Part shown: piece after piece, positions 1 through 6,582 of the stretch
Layout of the letters: each line of letters opens with the position of its first letter
Position numbering within the stretch: the first letter of the stretch is position 1
Source: Candidatus Melainabacteria bacterium
GTDB taxonomy: Bacteria > Actinomycetota > Actinomycetes > Mycobacteriales > Pseudonocardiaceae
NCBI GenBank assembly: GCA_903970565.1
Contig: CAJCJE010000855.1
Coordinates: forward strand, 1 to 11,169
DNA: 11,169 nucleotides
Direction of reading: 5' to 3'
The notes under the pieces: model-generated
The model's database searches: none
What the model was told of the DNA's origin: nothing
Seen by the model: the letters and a program-made list of their open reading frames with translations, nothing else
Made by a program: the position numbers and the translations under genes

Positions 1-18
1 TCACGTCGACGAGTAGCC

Positions 19-1032
19 ATGTCTAGCGCGGTGACCGAGCCGGGCGGGGTACTGGCCACCATCGGCTCCACCCCGCTGGTGGAGCTGACCCGCCTGCACC
101 CGGCGGCCCGGTTCCGGACCTACGCCAAGCTGGAGGCGCACAACCCCGGTGGCAGCATGAAGGACCGCTCCGCGTTGGAGATGCTGCGAGAGGGCATCCG
201 GGAGGGCGTGCTCGTGCCCGGCCGGTCGGTGGTGGTGGAGTCCAGTTCCGGCAACCTGGGCATCGGACTGGCCCAGGTGTGTGCCTACTTCGGACTGCGG
301 TTCATCTGCGTGGTGGACCCCAGGACCAACGAGCAGAACATCGCGATCATGCGGACCTTCGGCGCCGAGGTCGAGGTGGTGACCGGCACCGACCCGGTCA
401 CCGGCGAGTACCTGCCGGTGCGAATTCGCCGGGTGCGCGAGCTGGTCGCGACCATCGACCACGCCTACTGCCCGGACCAGTACAACAACCCGCTCAACCC
501 CAGGGCGCACCACCAGACCATGCGCGAGATCGTGCAGGCACTGCCCGGTGGCCCGGACTTCCTGTTCTGCGCCACCAGTTCCTGCGGCACGCTGCGCGGC
601 TGCTCGGAGTACGTGCGGGCCAACAACCTGCCGGTGACCATCATCGCGGTGGACGCCGAGGGCAGTGCCATCTTCGGCCGCCCGGTCGGTCCCCGGCTGA
701 TCCCGGGGCACGGCGCCTCGGTCCCGCCCGGCCTGTTCCGCGACGACCTCGCCGACGCCGTGGTGCACGTTGAGGATGTCGAGTGCGTGCGCGGCTGCCG
801 CGCGCTCGCCGCGAGGGAGGCCATCCTGGCGGGCGGCTCCTCCGGCGCGATCGTGGCCGCGCTGGAGGAGATGGACGAGCGCATCCCGAGCGGCGCCAGC
901 TGCGCGCTGATCTTCCCCGATCGCGGGGAGCGATACCTGGACACCATCTACAACGACGACTGGGTCGAGGCGCACTTCGGCGCGATTCCGCAGCCGCGCG
1001 ACCGTGCCCTGATGGAGGCCGCGCCATGCTGA
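19..1032 (+). CDS. sbnA: SbnA-type N-(2-amino-2-carboxyethyl)-L-glutamate synthase (L-Dap biosynthesis)
   Basis: This is a cytosolic PLP enzyme of the cysteine synthase fold, 337 aa. In the SbnA family it condenses O-phospho-L-serine with L-glutamate to give ACEGA, the first step to L-2,3-diaminopropionate. Visible motifs are TIGSTPLVEL (14-23), the PLP lysine K48 in GGSMKDRSA, ESSSGN (74-79), a phosphate-binding loop TSSCGTLRG (186-194), AGGSSGA (271-277) and the C-terminal FPDRGERYLDTIYND block typical of SbnA rather than of CysK. Length matches the family. The ATG at 19 is preceded by a weak purine stretch and by a TAG at 14-16 that could end an upstream gene, so translation may be coupled. 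Its stop overlaps the next start by 7 nt, and the SbnB-type partner makes the assignment much firmer than homology to cysteine synthases alone. Cysteine or cystathionine synthase is the less likely alternative. Confidence 0.93.
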   Translation: MSSAVTEPGGVLATIGSTPLVELTRLHPAARFRTYAKLEAHNPGGSMKDRSALEMLREGIREGVLVPGRSVVVESSSGNLGIGLAQVCAYFGLRFICVVDPRTNEQNIAIMRTFGAEVEVVTGTDPVTGEYLPVRIRRVRELVATIDHAYCPDQYNNPLNPRAHHQTMREIVQALPGGPDFLFCATSSCGTLRGCSEYVRANNLPVTIIAVDAEGSAIFGRPVGPRLIPGHGASVPPGLFRDDLADAVVHVEDVECVRGCRALAAREAILAGGSSGAIVAALEEMDERIPSGASCALIFPDRGERYLDTIYNDDWVEAHFGAIPQPRDRALMEAAPC

Positions 1033-2048
1033 TCCTCGGCGCTGACGAGGTCCGGGACGTGCTCGACGGCGCGGAGACCGACGTGCTGGAGGTGGTGCGG
1101 CAGGCCTATCTGCTGCACGCGCGGGAACAGACCGCCGTGCCGCACTCGGTGTTCCTGCGCTTCCCCGACGACGAGCGCAACCGGATCATCGCGCTGCCCG
1201 CCTATCTGGGCTCCGACACCCCGGTGGCCGGGATGAAGTGGATCGCCTCCTTCCCCGGCAACGTGGCGGCCGGTCGCGAGCGCGCCTCGGCGACGATGAT
1301 CCTGAACTCCATGCGGACCGGGGAGCCCGAGGCCATTCTGGAGGCATCCACCATCTCCGCCCGGCGCACCGCGGCCAGCGCCGCGATCGCGGCCGCCACC
1401 CTGACCGCCGCCACCCCGGACACCGGGGTCACCCTGGTCGGCTGCGGGGTGATCAACTTCGAGGTGCTGCGGTTCCTGCGCGCCGCCCTGCCCGAACTGC
1501 AAGCGGTGACCCTGTTCGATCTCGACCCGCAGCGGGCCGAACGGTTCGGCCGCCGGTGCGCGCACCAGTGGCCGGAGCTGGCGATCACCGTGGCCGAGGG
1601 CATCGAGCCGGCGATGGCCGCGCACCGGCTGGTCTGCCTGGCCACCACGGCCTCCCGCCCGCACCTGGACGCGCGGCACTGCCGGCCGGGCACGCTGATC
1701 CTGCACCTGTCGCTACGTGATCTGTTGCCGGACACCGTCCGCTCAGCCACCAACATCGTCGACGACGCCGACCACGCGTGCCGGGCCGCGACCTCCCTGG
1801 ACCTGGCCGCGCGGCAGACCGGGAACCGGGATTTCATCGCCACCTCGATCGGCGAGGTGCTGGCCGCCACCACGCCCTACCGGCGCGACGAGCACGGCCT
1901 GACCGTGTTCTCCCCGTTCGGTCTCGGCATTCTCGACCTCGCGGTAGCCGATCTGGCCCGCCGCGCCGCCGAACGCCTCGGCCTCGGCACCCGACTGCCC
2001 GGCTTCCTGCCCACCCCCGAACCCGCTCCCGCGCAGGCCACCGTCTAA
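1026..2048 (+). CDS. sbnB: SbnB-type N-(2-amino-2-carboxyethyl)-L-glutamate dehydrogenase (L-Dap biosynthesis)
   Basis: This 340-aa protein belongs to the ornithine cyclodeaminase/mu-crystallin family. SbnB enzymes oxidatively hydrolyse ACEGA with NAD+ to give L-2,3-diaminopropionate and 2-oxoglutarate. Seen in the sequence are an N-terminal substrate domain with GMKWIASFPGN (69-79), SARRTAA (111-117), a Rossmann dinucleotide loop VGCGVI (138-143), the HLSLRDLLP block (227-235) and FSPFGLGILDLA near the end. The ATG at 1026 lies inside the last codons of sbnA (ATGCTGA overlap), which points to translational coupling. The open frame extends upstream inside sbnA but has no family similarity there, so the overlapping ATG is chosen. 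The two genes form a complete L-Dap cassette. An NRPS that uses the amino acid would be expected beyond the left edge of the window; none is visible here. Confidence 0.92.
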   Translation: MLILGADEVRDVLDGAETDVLEVVRQAYLLHAREQTAVPHSVFLRFPDDERNRIIALPAYLGSDTPVAGMKWIASFPGNVAAGRERASATMILNSMRTGEPEAILEASTISARRTAASAAIAAATLTAATPDTGVTLVGCGVINFEVLRFLRAALPELQAVTLFDLDPQRAERFGRRCAHQWPELAITVAEGIEPAMAAHRLVCLATTASRPHLDARHCRPGTLILHLSLRDLLPDTVRSATNIVDDADHACRAATSLDLAARQTGNRDFIATSIGEVLAATTPYRRDEHGLTVFSPFGLGILDLAVADLARRAAERLGLGTRLPGFLPTPEPAPAQATV

Positions 2049-2053
2049 AGGCG

Positions 2054-2079
2054 CGCGGCGCGGTGTCACCCGCGCCGCG
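2054..2079. terminator. GC-rich hairpin just after sbnB
   Basis: A 10-bp perfect stem (CGCGGCGCGG pairing with CCGCGCCGCG) with a 6-nt loop begins 5 nt after the sbnB stop codon. It has no U-tract, as is usual for actinomycete terminators. Its right arm shares bases 2078-2079 with the adjacent long palindrome, so the outermost pairs of the two stems cannot form together. Confidence 0.55.
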
Positions 2080-2125
2080 TGAATGCCGGTGACCAGTTCA
2101 GCTGAACTGGTCACCGGCATTCACG
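2078..2125. terminator. 48-nt perfect palindrome, probable bidirectional terminator
   Basis: The two halves, 2078-2101 and 2102-2125, are exact reverse complements with no spacer (24 bp each, half-site core TGAATGCCGGTGACCAGTTC). The centre is TTCAGCTGAA. It lies between the convergent ends of sbnB (stop at 2046-2048) and the thioesterase-like gene (stop at 2148-2150), where a transcript from either side would fold it. No T-tract follows on either strand. A protein-binding or recombination function cannot be excluded. Confidence 0.75.
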
Positions 2126-2147
2126 TATTCAACTGGCGGAGGAGGGG

Positions 2148-2879
2148 TTACGGGCTCGGGCTGAGCGTGGCGGGCGGGTGGTCCCGGATCACGGTCAGCA
2201 GTTCGGCCGGATCGGCGGCGTAGCAGAGGCGGTGGCCGGGCAGGCGCACCAGTTCGGTGTCCCCGCAGGCGGCCCAGCCCGTGACCCCGCGCTCGCCGAG
2301 ATCCTGGCCGGCCCAGGAGATCACCGTGATCGGGCCGGGCAGCCGGTCCGGGTCGGCCGGCTGGTAGTCGGCCAGTGCCGCCTCCTCGGTCCGCAGCGAC
2401 CGCACGCCGTCCGCTATCACCGTCGGCAGCGGGTTTCCGTTGATGGTCACCACGGCGGACAGCACCCGCGCGGCCAGGTCGTCCTCGGTGCGTGGCGGCG
2501 TCGGCCGCGCGTGCTGCGGGCCGGGACTGCCGGACACGAACAGCCGGCTCGGCGGCGTGGCGCCACGGCGTTGCAACTCCACGGCCATCTCGTAGGCCAG
2601 CAGCGCCGCGCTCTCGTGGCCGAACAGGGCAAACTCTCCGGTCAGGGACTCGCACAGGGACGAAACCAGGTGCGCCGCCTGCGCCGGGAAGCCCGAGGGC
2701 GCGCCCTCCAGGGGCAGCCGCAGGTGGCAGGTGTGCCAATCGCCGATCACGTCCGGCCAGCGGTCGAACTGGAGGTCACCGTTGCCCGGACTCGGCACGC
2801 AGATCAGCGCCGCCCGATCGACGCGATCGTCCGCGCACGCACGCGAGCGCAGCAACGACGAGTCCCACGAATGCCGCAT
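2148..2879 (-). CDS. Type II thioesterase-like alpha/beta hydrolase with altered nucleophile motif
   Basis: This 243-aa protein has the length and layout of the editing (type II) thioesterases that clear mis-primed or stalled carrier proteins in NRPS/PKS clusters. The strand after ALICVPSPGNG (24-34) replaces the usual P-x-A-G-G-G. The nucleophile elbow reads LFGHESAALLAYEMA (85-99), where family members read LFGHSMGALLAYE. The catalytic Ser position is therefore E89, with a Ser one residue later (S90). The candidate Asp (D193, AGQD) and His (H216, LPGHR) are present. The ATG at 2879 is chosen because a GGTGGGGG Shine-Dalgarno lies just upstream. An in-frame ATG 20 codons further up (2939) encodes a stretch unlike the family. 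The gene is convergent with sbnAB and divergent from the small peptide gene. It may be inactive as a hydrolase, use the shifted Ser, or have another role. Confidence 0.8.
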   Translation of the reverse strand: MRHSWDSSLLRSRACADDRVDRAALICVPSPGNGDLQFDRWPDVIGDWHTCHLRLPLEGAPSGFPAQAAHLVSSLCESLTGEFALFGHESAALLAYEMAVELQRRGATPPSRLFVSGSPGPQHARPTPPRTEDDLAARVLSAVVTINGNPLPTVIADGVRSLRTEEAALADYQPADPDRLPGPITVISWAGQDLGERGVTGWAACGDTELVRLPGHRLCYAADPAELLTVIRDHPPATLSPSP

Positions 2880-3090
2880 CGGCCAGCCCCCACCTTTCAC
2901 GATCAGTAGTCGGCACAGCCTGCTGATCTGGGCATTCATATTGCTGTTGTCTCGCTATCGCCCGCTATTTCCACTACGCGCTGCGCCGACAGCGTCCCGA
3001 TACGCGGCCGTTCTACGTTCGTGTCATCCGCAAAATCGCCCAGGCTTTCATCGAGACCGCCGGGCGATCCGACCGAAAGGCAGCCCCACG
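2880..3090. promoter_or_regulatory. Divergent intergenic region between thioesterase and small peptide gene
   Basis: This stretch must hold the promoters for both outward-facing genes. It contains CGCTAT at 2953-2958 repeated at 2963-2968, a 10-bp period resembling the short direct repeats that SARP regulators bind, though their usual spacing is 11 bp. A TTGCTG at 2941-2946 could serve as a -35 element, but no matching -10 is convincing. A GAAAGG Shine-Dalgarno at 3075-3080 serves the plus-strand peptide gene. Confidence 0.35.
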
Positions 3091-3285
3091 ATGCGTATCC
3101 GCGCGACCGCTGTCCTGTTCGCCACCGTCGCCGCCCTCCTCGGGGTGGGAGCGGGCGTGGCTGCCGCAGCCGTCCCGCCGCCCGCCGCGCCCGTCTCGGC
3201 ACCGGCCGCCGGCGCACTCACGGCGCACGCTTCCGCCGCGCCGGCCGACGGCAGTGGCGGCGCGTCCGACACCCCCTGGGGCTGA
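3091..3285 (+). CDS. Small secreted Ala/Pro-rich peptide ending in DTPWG
   Basis: This 64-residue ORF has a GAAAGG ribosome site 10 nt before its ATG. Residues 1-27 form a typical signal peptide: MRIR, a hydrophobic core ATAVLFATVAALLGVGAGVA, and small residues at AAA suited to signal peptidase I. The predicted mature part, about 37 residues, is rich in Ala, Pro and Gly, has no Cys, and ends in GGASDTPWG. I do not recognise the family. It runs toward the 3' end of the SARP/TPR regulator with 39 nt between the stops. A role as an extracellular signal peptide is an attractive guess, not shown. It could also be a wall-associated peptide of no regulatory role. The ribosome site and signal peptide argue that it is a real gene. 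Confidence 0.6.
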   Translation: MRIRATAVLFATVAALLGVGAGVAAAAVPPPAAPVSAPAAGALTAHASAAPADGSGGASDTPWG

Positions 3286-3339
3286 GCGTCCGTCCAACGC
3301 GCGGCGTCAGTCCAACTCTGAGTGTCAGTCGAACTCGAT
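3286..3339. repeat. Three imperfect 18-nt tandem repeats
   Basis: Units start at 3286, 3304 and 3322, exactly 18 nt apart. They read GCGTCCGTCCAACGC, GCGTCAGTCCAACTC and GTGTCAGTCGAACTC over their first 15 bases. The third unit covers the last codons and stop of the SARP gene (minus-strand Glu-Phe-Asp-stop), and the second would encode Glu-Leu-Asp-stop. This suggests duplication of the gene's tail into the convergent intergenic gap. Confidence 0.6.
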
Positions 3340-6306
3340 GCGCTGCTCCGGCAACCGCCCCGCCGCCTGGCGCGCGGCGCCGAGTTCGTCCAGGGCGCGG
3401 GCGCGCCAGGGTTCGTTCTTCTGAGTGGCGAAGGCGTTGGCCGCCTGCACGAAGTACTGTTCGGCACGCTCGTGCTCACCACGCCTGGTATGCACCTGGC
3501 CCAGACCGAAAGCGGCGTGCGCCTGCGCGTTCCGCTCGTGCGAGAGCCGGCAGATCTCGACGGATTCGGTGTAGTAGATCTCGGCCGTGTCCAACTCGTT
3601 CTGCTCCAGCATGGTGGAGGCCAGCCCGTTGAGCGCGTAGCACTGCCCGACCCGGTCACCGATCAGCCGGGTGAGATCCAGGGTCTCCTGGAACACCGCC
3701 TTCGCCGCCAGCATCTGGCCGGTTTCCTGGAACACCTCGCCCAACCGGTACAGGGCCTGCGCCTGGAGCCGCTGGCTGCCCAGAACCTGGCCCAGCGTCA
3801 GCGACTCCTTGGCCAGGGTCTCCGCCCGCTCCGGCTGGCCCAGGTCGAGGTAGGCGCGGGCCAGCCCGCTGAGCAGGTGCGCCTGCGCGCCCTGGTCGCC
3901 GGCGCCCCGGAACTTCTCCAGCGCCTGCTCGTACCGGGTGACCGAATCCTCCGGTCGTCCCTGGATTCGATCCAGGTGCGCCAGGTTGCGCAGCACCAGC
4001 CCGAGGCCCGTCTCGTCGTCGATCTCCTCGAACAGCGCCAGTGCCGCGCGGAGGATCTCCGCGTCCTGCTCGCTGTGCTGAGCCACCCCGAGCGAACCCA
4101 GCGACGCCAGCACGGCCGCTTCGCCGCGTCGATTGCCCGCCGCCCGGACCACCTCCAGCGCGATCCGGTGCGTCGAGCGCCATTCGGTGAACAGGCCCCG
4201 CGCCTCGAACACGGCCACCGTGGCCGTCGCCAGCTCCCAGCACAGCTCGTCCAGACCGAGTTCGGCGGCCTGGCCGATCGCGGCCTCCAGGGACGGCCGC
4301 TCCTCGTCGAACCAGGCCATCGGGTTGTCGAGGAAACGCTCGAAGCTGCCGGCCGCGCCGTCCCAGCGCGGTGTCCGTCCACGTAACACGGTGTAGTCAC
4401 CGCCGTGCAGGCGCAGGTGCGCCTCCTCGGCGAAGGCGAGCAGGCCGCCCAGCACCCTGATGACCGCCCGCTCGCACCTGTCCTCGTCGTCGGTGGCCAG
4501 CCGCCGCTCGTGCGCGAACACGCGGACCAGACCGTGTATCCAGTAACGCGGCTGGCCGGTGAGGGGAGAGGCGCCAGCCTCCAGCAGTCGCGCGTCGGCC
4601 AGTTCGTCCAGCACCGCGGCGCCCTCGTCCACGCCGCATTCCAGCAGCGCCGCCGCGTTCCAGGCACTGAACTCGCGCAGGTCCAGCTTGCTCAGCAGGC
4701 GCAGCAGGCGCTGCGCCGTGTCGCTGAGCGAGTCGTAGACCTCCGCCAGCAGGGAACGCACCCCCACCTCGCCGTGCGCCAGCTCGTCCAGCCGGGACCG
4801 CTCGTCCTGCAACCGCGCCACCAGCGTGTCGACCGTCCAGTGCGGGTGCGCGGACAGTCGCACGCCGGCCAGCCGCAGCGCCAGCGGCAGGCCGCCGCAC
4901 ATGTCGATCAGTTCCCGCGTCGTCGACGCCGAGGCCGCCACCCGCCGCGTTCCACTGATCAGGCCCAGCAGCTCAACGCTCTCGGCCGGCGACATCAGCT
5001 TGACCTCGACCGCCAGCGCCTTGGGGATACCGGCCAGCCTGCTCCGGCTGGTGACCAGCACCGCGGCCCCCGGCACTCCCGGTAACAGGCCGTCGATCTG
5101 CTGCTCGCTGGCCACGTCGTCCAGGATGATCAGCAGGCGCCGGCCGGCCACCAGGGTGCGTAACAACTTTGTCCGCTCGTCCAGACTCTTCGGCACCGCG
5201 TCCGGCTGCACTCCCAGCGCCCGCAGGAAGTCACCGAGCACCGCCGCGGTGCTCAACGGCCGGGTGCTGCTGCCCTGAAGGCAGGCGTGCAGCACGCCGT
5301 CGGTGAACCTCGACCGCACCCGGTGCGCCACGTGCACGGCCAGAGTGGACTTGCCGCAGCCGGGCGACCCGGTGATCACCGCGATCGGCACCAGTTCCGG
5401 CCGGTCGTCGACGAGTACCGCCTCCAGTTCGGCCACGAACCGGTCGCGGCCGACGAAGTCCGGGATGTCCGCTGGCAACTGCTGCGGCACCGGCAAGGAC
5501 ACGGCGGTCTCAAGGGGTGGATGTTCCTCGGCGCTCCCGCTCAGTTCCAGGCCGGCGTCGTGGGCCAGGATGGCGCGCTCAAGATGGCGGAGTTGGTCGC
5601 CCGGCTCGACGCCCAGTTCGTCCAACAGGCACCGGCGGGCCGACCGGTAGGCCGCCAGCGCGTCCGCCTGCTGTCCCGAGCGGTACAGCGCCAGCATCAG
5701 GAAGCCCCACAGCCGTTCCCGCAGCGGATACTCCGTGGTCAGCGAGACCAGTTCGTCGATGAGTTCACGGTGCACACCGAGGCCGAGCCGGATTTCGATC
5801 AGGTCCTCCATCGCCATGATCCGCCGTTCCGCCAGGCGGTGCGCGATGGTCTCCACGGAGCGTCCCGGCACCCCGGACAGGGCCGGGCCGCTCCACAACT
5901 CCACGGCCTCGGTCAGGTGGCGCAGCGCCAGTGCCAGATCGCCGCTCGCGGCCGCGGACCGGCCGGCCGTCAGCGCGTCGTCGAAGCGCAGGTAGTCCAG
6001 TTCGGTCCGGGCGAGCCGGATGGTGTAGCCGACCGGGCTGGTGTCGATCAGTCCGGGTCGTGTCAGGGCACGCCGCAGGGCGGAGATGCAGATCTGGATC
6101 TGGCCCCGCGCGCTGGGCGGCGGGTACTCGTCCCAGACCGCGTCGATCAGCTTCTCGACGGTGACCACGTGGTTGGCCGACATCAGCAACATCGCCAACA
6201 CCACCCGCTGCCGGGCCGCGTTCACCGGCACCGCGCGACCGTCGATTCTGACCGTGAGCGGGCCCAGGACTCGAAAAGCGGTCTCCGCCATTCGCCACCC
6301 GTTCAA
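3325..6306 (-). CDS. Large SARP-family activator with NB-ARC and TPR domains (AfsR-like architecture)
   Basis: This 993-aa cytosolic regulator has an OmpR-type winged helix (about 10-100: FRVLGPLTVRIDG to GYTIRLA) and a bacterial transcriptional activator domain (about 105-250). An NB-ARC ATPase follows, with Walker A GSPGCGKST (313-321), Walker B LLIILDD (391-397), VLVTSRSRL (416-424) and GLPLAL (472-477). Several TPR units fill about 726-985. SARPs bind short direct repeats overlapping the -35 region and activate antibiotic genes; the ATPase and TPR parts usually gate this by ligand or partner. The ORF begins at TTG 6306, with GGAG 7 nt upstream; an ATG at 6291 is the alternative and has only a close GGTGG. 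Its position beside the L-Dap genes makes it the likely cluster activator. The coding frame looks intact throughout. Confidence 0.93.
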   Translation of the reverse strand: MNGWRMAETAFRVLGPLTVRIDGRAVPVNAARQRVVLAMLLMSANHVVTVEKLIDAVWDEYPPPSARGQIQICISALRRALTRPGLIDTSPVGYTIRLARTELDYLRFDDALTAGRSAAASGDLALALRHLTEAVELWSGPALSGVPGRSVETIAHRLAERRIMAMEDLIEIRLGLGVHRELIDELVSLTTEYPLRERLWGFLMLALYRSGQQADALAAYRSARRCLLDELGVEPGDQLRHLERAILAHDAGLELSGSAEEHPPLETAVSLPVPQQLPADIPDFVGRDRFVAELEAVLVDDRPELVPIAVITGSPGCGKSTLAVHVAHRVRSRFTDGVLHACLQGSSTRPLSTAAVLGDFLRALGVQPDAVPKSLDERTKLLRTLVAGRRLLIILDDVASEQQIDGLLPGVPGAAVLVTSRSRLAGIPKALAVEVKLMSPAESVELLGLISGTRRVAASASTTRELIDMCGGLPLALRLAGVRLSAHPHWTVDTLVARLQDERSRLDELAHGEVGVRSLLAEVYDSLSDTAQRLLRLLSKLDLREFSAWNAAALLECGVDEGAAVLDELADARLLEAGASPLTGQPRYWIHGLVRVFAHERRLATDDEDRCERAVIRVLGGLLAFAEEAHLRLHGGDYTVLRGRTPRWDGAAGSFERFLDNPMAWFDEERPSLEAAIGQAAELGLDELCWELATATVAVFEARGLFTEWRSTHRIALEVVRAAGNRRGEAAVLASLGSLGVAQHSEQDAEILRAALALFEEIDDETGLGLVLRNLAHLDRIQGRPEDSVTRYEQALEKFRGAGDQGAQAHLLSGLARAYLDLGQPERAETLAKESLTLGQVLGSQRLQAQALYRLGEVFQETGQMLAAKAVFQETLDLTRLIGDRVGQCYALNGLASTMLEQNELDTAEIYYTESVEICRLSHERNAQAHAAFGLGQVHTRRGEHERAEQYFVQAANAFATQKNEPWRARALDELGAARQAAGRLPEQRIEFD

Positions 6307-6375
6307 CGTGCTGCTCCGGCCGATGGATGGTACCCCGCAACAGTACCTCGCCGATTCGCGTCGGATAAGTGCAGA

Positions 6376-6471
6376 TCAGGACCATGATTGGCAATCTGAC
6401 GGCCGGTTCATACACCACCGGTGGAAGGTGAGGGGTGGGCATGAATACCCACACCGTTCACAGGTAATCAC
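6376..6471 (-). CDS. Possible 31-residue Cys-containing small ORF upstream of SARP
   Basis: A GTG at 6471 opens a 31-codon frame that begins VITCERCGYSC and contains five Cys (4, 7, 11, 20, 26), ending at TGA 6376-6378. It follows a strong AAAGGAGG, but the spacing to the GTG is only 1 nt. An ATT at 6468 in the same frame has 4 nt. A different-frame GTG at 6461 has better spacing but gives only 17 residues. I do not recognise it. It could be a leader peptide of the SARP transcript or chance. Confidence 0.18.
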   Translation of the reverse strand: MITCERCGYSCPPLTFHRWCMNRPSDCQSWS

Positions 6472-6513
6472 TCCTCCTTTCGGGGGTACCAGGCATTTCG
6501 GCCATCGGCCCAC

Positions 6514-6540
6514 CGGTCGGACGGCCGTCGCGGTCGGACG
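6514..6540. repeat. 10-nt direct repeat, 17-nt period
   Basis: CGGTCGGACG occurs twice with a 7-nt spacer, upstream of the SARP leader and next to the LacI remnant's 3' end. The period does not match the 11-bp spacing typical of SARP sites. It may be an operator for another regulator or chance in GC-rich DNA. Confidence 0.35.
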
Positions 6541-6582
6541 ATCCACGCCCCGCTGTTCGAAATGTTCGGTTCGGGAATTCGA

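Larger units (their letters stand above)
6307..6582. promoter_or_regulatory. Leader and promoter region upstream of the SARP gene
   Basis: This 276-nt gap should carry the SARP promoter (minus strand). It contains a near-perfect Shine-Dalgarno, AAAGGAGG, on the minus strand at 6473-6480, about 166 nt before the SARP start. It also holds a 10-nt direct repeat on the plus strand (CGGTCGGACG at 6514-6523 and 6531-6540). I found no convincing -35/-10 pair. Confidence 0.4.

Noticed and set aside
1..16. Possible end of an upstream gene (His-Val-Asp-Glu-stop, TAG at 14-16)
   Set aside because: Only a few codons are in the window, too few to support a feature; noted under sbnA as possible coupling.
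1..975. 324-codon minus-strand open frame over sbnA
   Set aside because: The plus strand encodes a complete SbnA with all motifs; the minus frame is a composition artefact.
2880..2939. N-terminal 20-residue extension of the thioesterase-like protein
   Set aside because: The upstream ATG lacks a ribosome site and the extension has no family match; GGTGGGGG supports the ATG at 2879.
3322..4386. Long plus-strand open frame opposite the SARP gene
   Set aside because: It mirrors the SARP reading frame; its composition (Gln/Arg/Leu-rich) has no family motifs, while the opposite strand has clear TPR and NB-ARC signatures.
5765..6454. 229-codon minus-strand frame overlapping the SARP 5' end
   Set aside because: Most of it is out of frame inside the SARP DNA-binding domain; only its first part is outside and shows no motif.
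6441..6467. Eight-codon plus-strand ORF (MNTHTVHR) after a purine-rich stretch
   Set aside because: It is very short, points away from the SARP gene, and no plus-strand gene follows that it could control.
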